Positions 7,785-24,613 of a stretch of DNA of 64,000 nt are shown here, one piece after another. Made by a program: the position numbers and the translations under genes. This DNA is from Sphingomonas naasensis. Lineage in GTDB: Bacteria > Pseudomonadota > Alphaproteobacteria > Sphingomonadales > Sphingomonadaceae. Location: positions 1 through 64,000 of the forward strand of contig NZ_SRXU01000003.1 of NCBI RefSeq assembly GCF_004792695.1. Direction: 5' to 3'. Numbering within the stretch: the stretch's first letter is position 1; each line of letters begins with the position of its first letter. Below the pieces are notes generated by a model that saw nothing but the letters and a program-made list of their open reading frames with translations, did no database searches and was not told the origin of the DNA.

Positions 7785-9104
7785 TCAGGCGTGCTCGGGA
7801 GTCCCCAGCAATTCCGCCTCGACATCGTCGACCATGTGCGGCCGGGTCGCGCCGATCGGGCCGACGCCGTCCATCACCGGGCTGGTGCGGCCGATCTTGA
7901 ACGCCGCCGACGTGCGGCCCTCACGGCCATCGGGAAGCGTGTAGCGCGCCTCGGCGACGACGACGGGATTGAACACCCGGCCCATCTCGCCCTTGGGCAC
8001 CGCGAGATGCGCGTCGATGCGGGTGCCGTCGCCCGGCGCGATCGTCACCGGGGGAACCGCGGTGTCGCCGGTGCGGCCGGTGAGCAGACCTTCCATCTCG
8101 CTCGACTCGGCGTCGGCGAGCATGAAGGCCGAGATGCGCACGTCGCGGGCGGGCACGTCGCCGGCATTGCCGACGGTCAGCTCGACATCGACCAGCGCCT
8201 CTTCCTCGCTGGTGCCGGCGCGAACCGGACGCAGGCCGAACTCGAGCCACGGGCGGTTCGAGACCGGCGCAGGCGCATCGGTCACGCCCGCGAGATCCTC
8301 GCGCTCGGGCTCGGCGAGCTCGGCCTCGGTGCGCGCCTCCTCGACCGTCTCGGGCGCAGCGGCAACCACCGGCATCGCCGCAGCAGCGGCGACATAGGGC
8401 GCCAGCTCGGGCTCGCGACGCGGCGCGACGATCGGCTCGGCCGCGATCGGCGTCTCATAGGCGCGCGGCGTCTCGGTATCATAGACCGTCTCGTCGACAT
8501 ATTCCGGCTCGCGGCGGCGGCGCATCAGCAGCAGCGCAGTCGCGCCTGCGAGGATGAGCAGCAGCCCACCGAGCAGCCACGGCCAGGCAAGGCCGCCCGT
8601 GCTGGTCTCGGTCTGTTGCGTCGTCGTCTCGGCGGCTGGCGCGGGCGCCGCAGCTTCGGGCGCCGGTGTCACTACAGGCGGCGCGGCGGGCTCGACGGCC
8701 GCCGTGGGGGTCTGGGCAACCGGCGCCGCAGGCGCTGCCGCCGGAGCCGGCGCGGGCTGGCGCGTCGCGGTGCTGGTCGTGGTGCGCGTGGTGGTGCGCG
8801 TCGCCTGGCGCGGCTCGGCGGCGCGCGTCGTGCGCGTGGTGGTTGCCCGCTCGCTGCTCGTCGTCACTTCGGTGCCGGGGCGCGGGCCCGGCGGCGGTGC
8901 CGGCTGGACGATCGGCGTCGACGGCTCCATCTGGATCGGGCGCGCCGCCGGCGCCGCAGGCGCGGGTGCCGGCGTCGTCAGGATTGGCGGCGGGGTGACC
9001 GTCTGCGCGGCGGGCGCGTCCTGCGCGATCGCGGGGGTTGCGAGGAACGCGGCGCCGATCAACAGCGCGACGCGGGGGCGAAGGGGGTTGGATGATTTCG
9101 TCAT
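7785..9104 (-). CDS. Membrane-anchored Pro/Thr-rich protein with C-terminal beta domain
   Basis: A 439 aa protein. A signal peptide (cleavage near TPAIAQD) is followed by a ~130-residue Pro/Ala/Thr-rich low-complexity region with repeated TTTRTT-like runs, resembling an extended periplasmic stalk. One transmembrane helix follows (WPWLLGGLLLILAGATALLL, about residues 173-192), then RRRRE as a cytoplasmic stop-transfer signal, an acidic Ala-rich linker and a C-terminal ~150-residue domain rich in beta segments. The predicted topology is periplasmic stalk outside, beta domain in the cytoplasm. The family is not recognised. It is divergent from rpoB but there is no evidence of a functional link. 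Confidence 0.65.
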   Translation of the reverse strand: MTKSSNPLRPRVALLIGAAFLATPAIAQDAPAAQTVTPPPILTTPAPAPAAPAARPIQMEPSTPIVQPAPPPGPRPGTEVTTSSERATTTRTTRAAEPRQATRTTTRTTTSTATRQPAPAPAAAPAAPVAQTPTAAVEPAAPPVVTPAPEAAAPAPAAETTTQQTETSTGGLAWPWLLGGLLLILAGATALLLMRRRREPEYVDETVYDTETPRAYETPIAAEPIVAPRREPELAPYVAAAAAMPVVAAAPETVEEARTEAELAEPEREDLAGVTDAPAPVSNRPWLEFGLRPVRAGTSEEEALVDVELTVGNAGDVPARDVRISAFMLADAESSEMEGLLTGRTGDTAVPPVTIAPGDGTRIDAHLAVPKGEMGRVFNPVVVAEARYTLPDGREGRTSAAFKIGRTSPVMDGVGPIGATRPHMVDDVEAELLGTPEHA

Positions 9105-9247
9105 AACGAAGGTTAAATGAATGGAACCCGGATCGCGCCGCGCGGCGTGCGCCCATCCGTTGCCAATCCGCGACGAATTACCCCGTTAATTCAAGGTTCA
9201 GCGGCAGAAATCGGACACTTCCGGCGAGCAAAAAAGTTCCACGCCCT

Positions 9248-9276
9248 TTGACAGGGTGCAACCTTCGCCCTATATC
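9248..9276 (+). promoter_or_regulatory. Sigma70-type promoter of rpoBC
   Basis: TTGACA at 9248-9253, exactly 17 bp of spacer, then TATATC at 9271-9276. This places the transcription start near 9283 and gives a leader of about 215 nt before the rpoB ATG at 9497. The leader (9283-9496) has no convincing coding region; it contains GC-rich potential stems such as GTGCGG...CCGCAC around 9388-9416. The sequence match is strong; in vivo use is inferred. Confidence 0.75.
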
Positions 9277-9496
9277 GCTCCCACACCACAGCACCGGGAA
9301 ATGATGCACCGTCGCGCAGTGCATCGGTCGAATTGGGGTTGTGGGATCAACAGGACGCCGAAAGCTGCCGAAACCCGAAAGGGAGTCGTGCGGCCTTTTC
9401 GCGTCTTCCCGCACGTCCCGGCCCCGGAACAGGGGCACCGAATTTACGCCCCGCTCCGGCAGGGCAAAACTACGGCTGACGAGGCACAAAACACCC

Positions 9497-13651
<4,155 letters not shown>

Positions 13652-13735
13652 CGGGAACCCGGGAGCGGCGGTTTACGAAACCGCTGCTCCCTCCCTGCCC
13701 CGCCCGACGAATTTACCCTCCTGAGGGAAAAAGAA

Positions 13736-18022
<4,287 letters not shown>

Positions 18023-18058
18023 GCCTTCGTCCAGCCGCGCAGGCGCTGACAAAGAAAA

Positions 18059-18095
18059 GCCGCCGTCCGGACGCCCGGACGGCGGCTTTTTCTTT
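18059..18095 (+). terminator. Strong intrinsic terminator of rpoBC
   Basis: A perfect 12-bp stem, GCCGCCGTCCGG / CCGGACGGCGGC, with loop ACGC, followed by TTTTTCTTT. An A-rich tract (AAAGAAAA) precedes the stem, so it could work in both directions. It lies 36 bp after the rpoC stop. Confidence 0.95.
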
Positions 18096-18307
18096 GGGCG
18101 AACGGGGCGTCGCGCCCGCGGCGGCCTGACGGAAAACGACGCATAAAGAGGCGCATGTGCCCGGCCCCGCGCCCGATCTACGGGATATTACGGATGTCTC
18201 GCGCTCGACTCAGCCAGCCCGAGGCACGCCCGAACGTAATCGATTTGTTGGAACCCGCGCGCTCGACCTAGGTTGTTGCGGTTGGTTAACCATTGAAAGA
18301 CAAAACA

Positions 18308-18619
18308 ATGTCGCACATCGTAAAGAGGGTCGCACCCGCCGTCGTGGTTCTGGCGGGCGCCATGGGTCTCGGAGGCTGCGCCACCGAGAAATATGTTCGC
18401 GAGCAGATTGCACCGGTCAGCCAGCGCGTCGACGCGCTCGAGGTGAAGCTGCAGGAGACCGACAACACGGCCAAGTCCGCGCTGGCAGAGGCGCAGGCCG
18501 CCTCGCAGCAGGCACAGAACAATGGTCAGCGCCTCGATCAGCTCAACGGCCGCGTCGATTCGATCGACCAGCGCCTGACCGCGCAGGAGCAGGCCCCGCG
18601 CAAGCGGCCGCGCAATTGA
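18308..18619 (+). CDS. Small outer-membrane lipoprotein with coiled coil
   Basis: A 103 aa protein. A hydrophobic signal runs into a lipobox (GLGGCATEKYV) with the lipidated Cys near residue 23; Ala at +2 favours the outer membrane. The rest is heptad-rich (QRVDALEVKLQETDNTA and ALAEAQAASQQAQ) with the look of an alanine-zipper/Lpp-like coiled coil, and ends in a basic tail, KRPRN. Inference: an envelope spacer or structural lipoprotein, perhaps interacting with peptidoglycan. ATG 18308 is chosen over an in-frame TTG at 18293. Confidence 0.75.
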   Translation: MSHIVKRVAPAVVVLAGAMGLGGCATEKYVREQIAPVSQRVDALEVKLQETDNTAKSALAEAQAASQQAQNNGQRLDQLNGRVDSIDQRLTAQEQAPRKRPRN

Positions 18620-18703
18620 CGCGCCACGCCCTGATCGAACCTTGATATCCCATGGCGGTCGTCGCTTCGTGCGACGACCGTTTGCTTGCGAGTGCCGCAA
18701 CCG

Positions 18704-19393
18704 ATGATCGAAGCTTTTCTGGCGCTCGCCGGACTTGTGCTGACTGCCCCGGCAGACGACCGCCCGGGCGCGCCCCTGCGCACCCCGCCGCGGCAAGCGA
18801 CCAGCGACACCGAAGCGGCGCCGGGCCCCTCCGAGGCCGCGATGCGCGTCGCCGATTGGGTCGCCGCCTCGGGCGACAATGGCGCGCGGCCCTATATCAT
18901 CATCGACAAGCTGAACGCGTCGCTCTTCCTGTTCGATGCCAAGGGCAAGGCGCTCGGCGAGGTGCCGGTGCTGATCGGCGTGGCGGCGGGCGACGACGCC
19001 ACCCCCGGGGTCGGCAGCAAGGATCTTGCCGAGATCGGCCCCGCCGAGAAGACCACCCCGGCCGGGCGCTTCCTCGCGAAATACGGCCTCGCCGCGGGCA
19101 AGCAAAAGGTGCTCTGGGTCGATTACGCGACTTCGGTCGCGCTCCATCCGATCCCCCCGGGCGCGGCGAGCAAGAAGGAGCGTCGCCGCCAGCGGATGCT
19201 CTCGCCGACCTCGGAGGACAACCGGATCACCTTCGGCTGCATCAACGTGCCCTCGGCATTCTACAGCAAGAGCGTGCAGCCGCTGTTCCGGCGGCGCGGC
19301 GGCTATGTCTATGTGCTGCCCGACACCAAGCCGCTCGAGGAGGTCTTTCCCCGCTTGCGGGTTCAGGCGCTCAACGGCGGCGGCGGGCGCTGA
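18704..19393 (+). CDS. L,D-transpeptidase (YkuD) family protein
   Basis: A 229 aa secreted protein with a short signal peptide (residues 1-20). The YkuD-type C-terminal half has a catalytic-type His in VALHPIPPG and the nucleophile motif RITFGCINVPSAFY. The usual S/T-H-G-C-x-N motif appears here as T-F-G-C-I-N, so the residue before Gly is Phe rather than His. Known role of the family: 3-3 cross-linking of peptidoglycan, or attachment of lipoproteins to it. It follows the coiled-coil lipoprotein by 84 bp on the same strand, which invites, but does not prove, a link between the two. Start ATG 18704; an in-frame TTG lies 18 bp upstream. Confidence 0.8.
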   Translation: MIEAFLALAGLVLTAPADDRPGAPLRTPPRQATSDTEAAPGPSEAAMRVADWVAASGDNGARPYIIIDKLNASLFLFDAKGKALGEVPVLIGVAAGDDATPGVGSKDLAEIGPAEKTTPAGRFLAKYGLAAGKQKVLWVDYATSVALHPIPPGAASKKERRRQRMLSPTSEDNRITFGCINVPSAFYSKSVQPLFRRRGGYVYVLPDTKPLEEVFPRLRVQALNGGGGR

Positions 19394-19409
19394 CGCCGGG
19401 CGTCCGCCC

Positions 19410-19907
19410 CTATTCTTCGAACGGGTCGGGAGACCCCTGCTTCAGCAGCGCCGCGCCGCATCGCCGCACCGCCGCGACGGCTTTGCCCGATCCGTTCAGC
19501 GGCACCGCGCCGACCAGCTTGTCCTTGTACCAGAAGCCCAGCTTGGTGCTCGCGGCGAGGTCGTCGAGGATCTCGTCGCCGCTGAAGCCGATCAGGAAGC
19601 CGCGCGTCCCGTCGGGGCTGACATTGCCCGTCGCGGATTTCTTCCCCCAGCCCATGTCGAGCTTTCCGCCCTTCTGGAACCCGACATCGATCTTGTAGGC
19701 CTTGCCCTGCTCGATCGAGCGGAACTCGGGCGCGCGGAACAGCATCACCCCGGCGCGCTTGCGCGGCCGCCAGTGGAAGCTGACGTCGCCGCCGCTCACC
19801 AGCCGCGCCGAGAGGACGCATTCGTCCTTCCGGACATCGCTCGCGATGGTCCAGCCTTCGACCTTTTCGGTATCTTGCGCGAGGAGCGCGAGGGCGAGAA
19901 CGAACAT
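19410..19907 (-). CDS. Secreted protein of unknown function
   Basis: A 165 aa protein with a short signal peptide (MFVLALALLAQ). The body is beta-rich with no recognised motif; a conserved-looking Trp/Gly segment (VDVGFQKGGKLDMGWGKK) sits mid-protein. ATG 19907 is supported by GGAGATCCGTG before it; the open frame extends further upstream but without signal-like sequence. It converges on the L,D-transpeptidase gene, with only 16 bp between the two stops. Confidence 0.65.
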   Translation of the reverse strand: MFVLALALLAQDTEKVEGWTIASDVRKDECVLSARLVSGGDVSFHWRPRKRAGVMLFRAPEFRSIEQGKAYKIDVGFQKGGKLDMGWGKKSATGNVSPDGTRGFLIGFSGDEILDDLAASTKLGFWYKDKLVGAVPLNGSGKAVAAVRRCGAALLKQGSPDPFEE

Positions 19908-20087
19908 CACGGATCTCCGGTTTGACCCTGCTCTAACCGCTGTGCAACGACCGTGGAAGCCAGCCGGATGCATCGCCCGCCCGCCGGTCCGGTCGCGCGC
20001 TCGGCAATGCTGGTCTCAAAGCCGTGGCGAGGCGGCGCGCGACGCGCTGGTTTCGCCTGTGCCCCGCAAGGGCCCGAGGAGATCCGC

Positions 20088-20498
20088 ATGAAACTGAACA
20101 TCGCCGTGGCCGCCGCGCTCGTGCTGGCATCGCCGGCGCTGGCCCAGCAGACCGCCCGCGCGCCTGCCGCTCCCGCTGCCGGCGCAAAGGCCCCCGCAAA
20201 AGCCCCGGCAAAGGCCCCCGCGCCGGCCGAGGGCGTGTCGGGCCTCGTCCAGGGCATGCCCGTCCTGTCGTCGGACGGCGCGCGCGTGGCCGAGGTTGCG
20301 CATCTCTACGGGCAGAGCAGCTGTGGTCCCAACGAGACCTTCTTCGTGCTCGCCCCGCTCCAGCTGCTCCGCCGCATCTATGGCCGCGAGGCCTATGTCG
20401 ACAAAGGCCAGCTGCGCCTGCGGATGACCGCCGCGCAGTTCCGCGCGCGCAATCAGAACCCGCCCGACTGGATCAACGGGATGCCGCCGAAGCGCTGA
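20088..20498 (+). CDS. Small secreted protein, unknown function
   Basis: A 136 aa protein. Signal peptide MKLNIAVAAALVLASPALAQ, then an Ala/Pro/Lys-rich linker with repeated APAKAPAKAP, then a ~85 residue domain. The segment VLSSDGARVAEVAHLY resembles the opening strand of PRC-barrel-like domains, but the match is short. The C-terminus is rich in basic residues. The start has AGGAGATCCGC before ATG. It converges on the porin gene, whose stop lies 14 bp downstream. Confidence 0.65.
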   Translation: MKLNIAVAAALVLASPALAQQTARAPAAPAAGAKAPAKAPAKAPAPAEGVSGLVQGMPVLSSDGARVAEVAHLYGQSSCGPNETFFVLAPLQLLRRIYGREAYVDKGQLRLRMTAAQFRARNQNPPDWINGMPPKR

Positions 20499-20511
20499 GG
20501 CGCGGCGTCGC

Positions 20512-21669
20512 TCAGAATTCGATCGAGGCGCGCAAGCCGCCGACCACCACCGGCTTCGCCTCGGCGTCGCCGCCGGCGTCGAACACCAGCTGGAGGTCGG
20601 GCTGGAGCGTCACCGGGCCGATCTTGTCCGAATAGGTCAGCTCGACCGCGCTCTCGGCGGCGGCGCTGTGCACCCCGTCCCCGCGCAGCACGTTGCGATA
20701 GCCCTCGGACAGCCACGCCTGGTTGACCCCGAACGACAGCTGGCTGTCGTCGCGGCCGGCCCACAGCTTCGCGACGAGCACGCCCGCCTGCCAGCCGCCC
20801 TTGAACGGCGTGGTCTTGCCGTCGGACACGCCGGCGCGGACGAAGCCGGCCACCGGATGCGCGCCCTCGGGATCGTTGAACGGCTTCTCGGCGACGATAT
20901 AGGCGCCGCGCGCGTGCCGCTGGATCGGATCGCCCGCGCCATCGACTGCGAAGATGTCGTCCTGATGCAGCGTATAGCCCCACGCGCCGACGGCGATCTT
21001 GCCGCCCGCGCCCGCAATGCCGCCCTCGGCGATCAGCAGCGCGCCGTCGTCGAAGGTCAGGTTGACGCCGCCGGGATCGCCGAGCGTGCGCGCGGTGGCG
21101 TTGAGCACCGCGGCGCGGACGAAGCCGTCGCCGCCCAGCTTGTGGTCGATCCGCACCGCCAGCGCGGTCGAGGGGAAGATCGACGGGCCGTTGGGCCCCG
21201 TCGCCGCGATCTCCGAGCCGACGCCGAAGGCGGGCGCGATCAGCAGGCCCGCGGCGTCGTTGCTGTAGAATTCGCTGTTGAGATCATAGAGCCCGGCGCG
21301 GACCGTGGTGCGCTCGCCGATCTTCTGCTCGATCCACGCCTCGAACAGTCGAAGCCGATGGCTGGCCACCTCGATATTGTCGACGCCCTGCAGCGTGCCG
21401 GCGCGGTCGTTGGGCATGCCACCCATATTGGCGAGCACGTCGACATGCATCGTCGCGCCGTTCCAGCCGACCAGCTTGTCGAGCGCGAGATCGGCGGTGA
21501 CGTCGAGATTGTCGAGCCAATAGACCCTGGCCGGGCGATCGCCTGCCGCCACGCCGACCACGTCCATCACATAGGCCGCGCCGAGGTCGACGCCGTCCTG
21601 CGCTTGCGCCGGCGCAATCACCGCGCACGAGAGAAGAAGAGTCGAGAATCCGAGCGCGGGGATCCGCAT
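20512..21669 (-). CDS. OprB-type carbohydrate porin
   Basis: A 385 aa protein. A signal peptide ending PAQAQD is followed by alternating beta-strand sequence throughout and a C-terminal aromatic residue (GLRASIEF), as expected for an outer-membrane barrel. Motifs typical of OprB porins are visible: GVFASPNGPSIFP-like sequence (GPNGPSIFPSTALAVR), LYDLNSEFY and WGYTLHQD. Known role: outer-membrane channel for sugars. ATG 21669 is preceded by GGAAAGGCGCAAAC. It is divergent from the chemoreceptor gene at 21819, with a symmetrical promoter-like repeat between them. Confidence 0.85.
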   Translation of the reverse strand: MRIPALGFSTLLLSCAVIAPAQAQDGVDLGAAYVMDVVGVAAGDRPARVYWLDNLDVTADLALDKLVGWNGATMHVDVLANMGGMPNDRAGTLQGVDNIEVASHRLRLFEAWIEQKIGERTTVRAGLYDLNSEFYSNDAAGLLIAPAFGVGSEIAATGPNGPSIFPSTALAVRIDHKLGGDGFVRAAVLNATARTLGDPGGVNLTFDDGALLIAEGGIAGAGGKIAVGAWGYTLHQDDIFAVDGAGDPIQRHARGAYIVAEKPFNDPEGAHPVAGFVRAGVSDGKTTPFKGGWQAGVLVAKLWAGRDDSQLSFGVNQAWLSEGYRNVLRGDGVHSAAAESAVELTYSDKIGPVTLQPDLQLVFDAGGDAEAKPVVVGGLRASIEF

Positions 21670-21700
21670 GTTTGCGCCTTTCCAATGCTGATCCCCACCC

Positions 21701-21747
21701 AATTATAGGCTGACACAAACCGGACATGCGGTTTCGGGCCTATAATT
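21701..21747. promoter_or_regulatory. Inverted repeat with divergent TATAAT boxes between porin and chemoreceptor
   Basis: AATTATAGGC (21701-21710) and its exact complement GCCTATAATT (21738-21747) are separated by 27 bp. Each arm holds a perfect TATAAT -10 box pointing outward to its gene. No good TTGACA lies at the standard distance on either side. It probably carries both promoters, with the symmetry suggesting a shared operator. Confidence 0.6.
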
Positions 21748-21818
21748 AGCTTCGTAATCCAATGATCGCGCAGATATCGGGTCGGCCGATGGGGCGCGGT
21801 CTTCAGGAGAGGCCGCGA

Positions 21819-23585
21819 ATGACGTCGCTCAACAAGTCCGCCAATTCCGCCGCAGCGATCATGCTCGGTCTCGTCGCCTTTTGCGGCGTCACCGGCATCT
21901 GGGCCGCGTGGCAGCAGAGCGGCGCGCTCCAGACCCAGGTCGAGGCCGCGAAGCTGCTCCGCAACCATATGGAAGCGGACATGATGCACGACGCGATCCG
22001 CAGCGACGCGCTCGCCGCGCTGCAGGCCGCCGATCCGCGCAGCGGCATCGCGCGCGGCGACGTCGTCAAGGACCTCGAGGATCATCTCGGCACGCTCAAG
22101 GAAGCGATCGCCACCGACGCCGCCTATACCGGATCGGAAGACGTCTCGTCCGCGACGGGCAAGCTCGCAAAGCCGGTCGAGGCCTATGCCACCGCGGCGA
22201 AGCACATCGTCGATCTCGCCGGCACCAACCCGGCCGCGGCACAGGCGGGGCTCCCCGAATTCTTCACCCAGTTCCGCGCGCTCGAGACCGCGATGAGCGA
22301 CGCCTCGGATGCGATCGAGAAGCATGCCGGCGAAGTCGGCGCCTCGGCCGAGCGCTTCGGCTGGATCGCGATCGGCGTGCTCGTCCTCACGCTCTTCGCC
22401 GCGATCGCCGCCACCGCGATGCTCACGCTCGCCGGCCGTCGGCTGCTGATCCGTCCGCTGCTCCAGCTCGCCGAGACGATGCGCGAGCTCGGCACCGGCA
22501 ACCTCAAGGTCGCGATCCCCTTCACCGATCGTGCCGACGAGCTCGGCGACATGGCCAAGGCGATGGAATCCTTCCGCGGCCAGCTCGACGCCGCCGAGGC
22601 CGCCAAGCAGGCCCAGACCAGAATGATCGTCGACAGCATCGGCAAGGGGCTCGATCAGCTCGCGCTCGGCGATCTCACCGCGACGATCGAGGCCGATCTC
22701 ACCGGTCCCTTCGCCGGGATCAAGCGCAGCTTCGACGAAGCGCTGCGCAGCCTGCGCGAGCTGATCGGCACGGTCACCGCCAGCGCCGCCAACATCCGCA
22801 CCGGCGCCGCCGAGATCGCCCAGGCTTCGGAAGATCTCGCGCGTCGCACCGAGACCAACGCCGCCAGCCTCGGCGAGACCGCCGGCTCGGTGACCGTGCT
22901 CGACGATCGCCTCCGCGCGGTCGCCGCCGCCGCCGGCCGCACCGTCGGCAGCGCCGACGAGGCGATGGCGGTGGTCAATGACGGCCGCGGCATCGCCGGC
23001 CGCGCCACCACCGCGATGGAGCGCGTCTCGGAGAGCGCGCAGGGCATCGACGGCGTCATCGAAGGCCTCGACAAGATCGCCTTCCAGACCCGCGTCCTCG
23101 CGATGAACGCGGCGGTCGAGGCCGGCCGCGCCGGCGAGGCGGGCCGCGGCTTCGCGGTCGTCGCCGATCTCGTCAGCGCGCTCGCGATGCGCGCCGAGGA
23201 AGAGGCCAAGCGCGCCCGCGAGCAACTCGGCGTCACCCAGGCCGAAGTCGGCGTCGCCGCGGCGATGGTCGGCGAGGTCGATCAGGCGCTGGTGCGCATC
23301 GCCGGCGCGGTCGATACCGTCCACGGCCTGCTCGCCCAGATGGCCGGCGAGAACAAGGTGCAGGCCACCGCGGTCGGCGAGATCAACGAGGCGGTCGCGA
23401 CGATGGATCGCGCCACCCAGCAGAACGCCGCGATGGTCGAGGAGACCTCGGCGGCGGCGCGCAACCTGCTCGGCGAGGTCGAGCGGCTCAGCAGCGAGGC
23501 GGCGCAGTTCCGCATCGACGGCGGGGCGCCCGCCCCGGTCGCGTCCTCGCGCCCCGCCCCCGCCCCCGCCCTCACGCTGCACTAG
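21819..23585 (+). CDS. Methyl-accepting chemotaxis protein
   Basis: A 588 aa protein. TM1 is near residues 13-34, followed by a ~150-residue periplasmic four-helix-type sensor region, TM2 (GWIAIGVLVLTLFAAIAA) and a HAMP domain (RPLLQLAETMRELGTGNL). A second HAMP-like block, LDQLALGDLTATIEADL, precedes the signalling domain. The hairpin tip reads VLAMNAAVEAGRAGEAGRGF, the MCP signature with Gly in place of the usual Ala after VEA. The C-terminus is Pro/Ala-rich with no CheR-docking pentapeptide. GGAGAGG six bases before ATG 21819 sets the start; the frame is open upstream to 21762. The ligand is unknown; divergence from a sugar porin hints at a nutrient cue. Confidence 0.93.
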   Translation: MTSLNKSANSAAAIMLGLVAFCGVTGIWAAWQQSGALQTQVEAAKLLRNHMEADMMHDAIRSDALAALQAADPRSGIARGDVVKDLEDHLGTLKEAIATDAAYTGSEDVSSATGKLAKPVEAYATAAKHIVDLAGTNPAAAQAGLPEFFTQFRALETAMSDASDAIEKHAGEVGASAERFGWIAIGVLVLTLFAAIAATAMLTLAGRRLLIRPLLQLAETMRELGTGNLKVAIPFTDRADELGDMAKAMESFRGQLDAAEAAKQAQTRMIVDSIGKGLDQLALGDLTATIEADLTGPFAGIKRSFDEALRSLRELIGTVTASAANIRTGAAEIAQASEDLARRTETNAASLGETAGSVTVLDDRLRAVAAAAGRTVGSADEAMAVVNDGRGIAGRATTAMERVSESAQGIDGVIEGLDKIAFQTRVLAMNAAVEAGRAGEAGRGFAVVADLVSALAMRAEEEAKRAREQLGVTQAEVGVAAAMVGEVDQALVRIAGAVDTVHGLLAQMAGENKVQATAVGEINEAVATMDRATQQNAAMVEETSAAARNLLGEVERLSSEAAQFRIDGGAPAPVASSRPAPAPALTLH

Positions 23586-23608
23586 GTCCGGGCGCACTAA
23601 GCCAAATT

Positions 23609-23776
23609 CGTCATCCCGGAAGTTAGGCTTTCCCGGAAAACCGCCAAGGTTTTCCTTGGAAAGCCTTACTGTCCGGGATCCACCTCTCCACCGGGAAGAC
23701 GCCTCACGGTGGATCCCGGACAGCGCAATTTTCTGACCAAATCAGAGATTTGGAGAAAATTGGCTTCCGGGATGAC
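23609..23776. repeat. Nested palindromic intergenic element
   Basis: The outer arms CGTCATCCCGGAAG and CTTCCGGGATGACG are exact complements at the two ends. Inside, AGGCTTTCC/GGAAAGCCT and GTCCGGGATCCACC/GGTGGATCCCGGAC form further hairpins. It lies between convergent genes and has no coding sequence. Same architecture as the elements near 26.0, 54.0, 60.7 and 62.1 kb. Confidence 0.85.
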
Positions 23777-23789
23777 GGTAGCTGAGCCC

Positions 23790-24464
23790 TCAATCATCCA
23801 GCATATAGTCCGCCACGCCATAGCAATGGCTCGCCTGATAGGCATTCCGGCCGCGGTTCATGTGCGTCAGGTTGAAGCGCCGGATCGCGCGGCAAGCACG
23901 GTCCGAGGCGAGGAAGCGGCGGATCGAGGCGGCGCCGCGCACCTTGACGCCGAAAATGTCCGCCCCGCGCGGAAAGAACCAGCCGACGTCCTCCGGATTC
24001 TCGACGCAGCTCTCGAGAAACGTGTCGTCCAGCCGGTCCTGCGCGACCACGCCGTCGGTGGTGAAGTCGGAGAGATGGACGATGAACCGCGCGCGGAGGC
24101 CCTCGGCATCGGCATAGAGCGTGAACAGCTCCATCCAGCTCGCATTGACGCGCACCAGCGGCTTGTCCGAAGTCGAGGGCAGGCAGGAGACCGACCAGTA
24201 GTCCCGCTCGGTCCGGCGCGGCATCGGCAGGCAGGTTTCGGCATAGGCGCGCAGGATAGCCAGCGCCTCCTGCGCGTGCGGGCGCCGCAGCAGCTTCTCG
24301 ACCCGGGCGGCATATTTGAACCTTTGCTCGATCGAGTCGCCGCGCGTTTCGGCGTCGTCCAGCGCGATCCTGCCGTCGATCCAGTCGCGCTGTCGCTCGC
24401 GGTCCAGAAACTGGCGGATGCCCGTGGCGCCATCGCGGGATGCGGGACGGGGTCGTGGGCTCAT
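23790..24464 (-). CDS. Hypothetical protein
   Basis: A 224 aa, probably cytoplasmic protein starting MSPRPRPASRDG; no signal peptide or membrane segment. It is rich in Arg and aromatic residues, with a conserved-looking end (NRGRNAYQASHCYGVADYML). The family is not recognised. The start is uncertain: the frame is open to 24584, but that extension is Gly/Pro-rich and unlike coding sequence, and no strong ribosome-binding site precedes any candidate. It is divergent from the DUF1993-like gene. Confidence 0.6.
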   Translation of the reverse strand: MSPRPRPASRDGATGIRQFLDRERQRDWIDGRIALDDAETRGDSIEQRFKYAARVEKLLRRPHAQEALAILRAYAETCLPMPRRTERDYWSVSCLPSTSDKPLVRVNASWMELFTLYADAEGLRARFIVHLSDFTTDGVVAQDRLDDTFLESCVENPEDVGWFFPRGADIFGVKVRGAASIRRFLASDRACRAIRRFNLTHMNRGRNAYQASHCYGVADYMLDD

Positions 24465-24613
24465 CGGGATTTGCCTTGCGCTTCGCGTTGCCGGCCCGAT
24501 GCCTATTCCGCCTCCCCCGGGAACCGCAAGTTTGCGGGCCGCGAACGGCGCGCCGCGATCGACAGGCGTCACGACGCTGGTCAAGCTGCCCCGGCCGCCC
24601 TATTCCCGCGCGC

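Noticed and set aside
5736..9095. Plus-strand open frame of about 1120 codons opposite the ester hydrolase and the Pro-rich protein
   Set aside because: Antisense shadow of two genes; Arg/Asp-rich with no motif, and it runs across a terminator and an intergenic gap.
9341..9496. 52-codon N-terminal extension of rpoB
   Set aside because: The extension is basic and unlike any RpoB; ATG 9497 gives the expected N-terminus, and the extension lies within the leader.
23609..23776. Palindromic element considered as a CRISPR remnant or small RNA gene
   Set aside because: No regularly spaced direct repeats or spacers; the symmetry is inverted and recurs as dispersed single copies.
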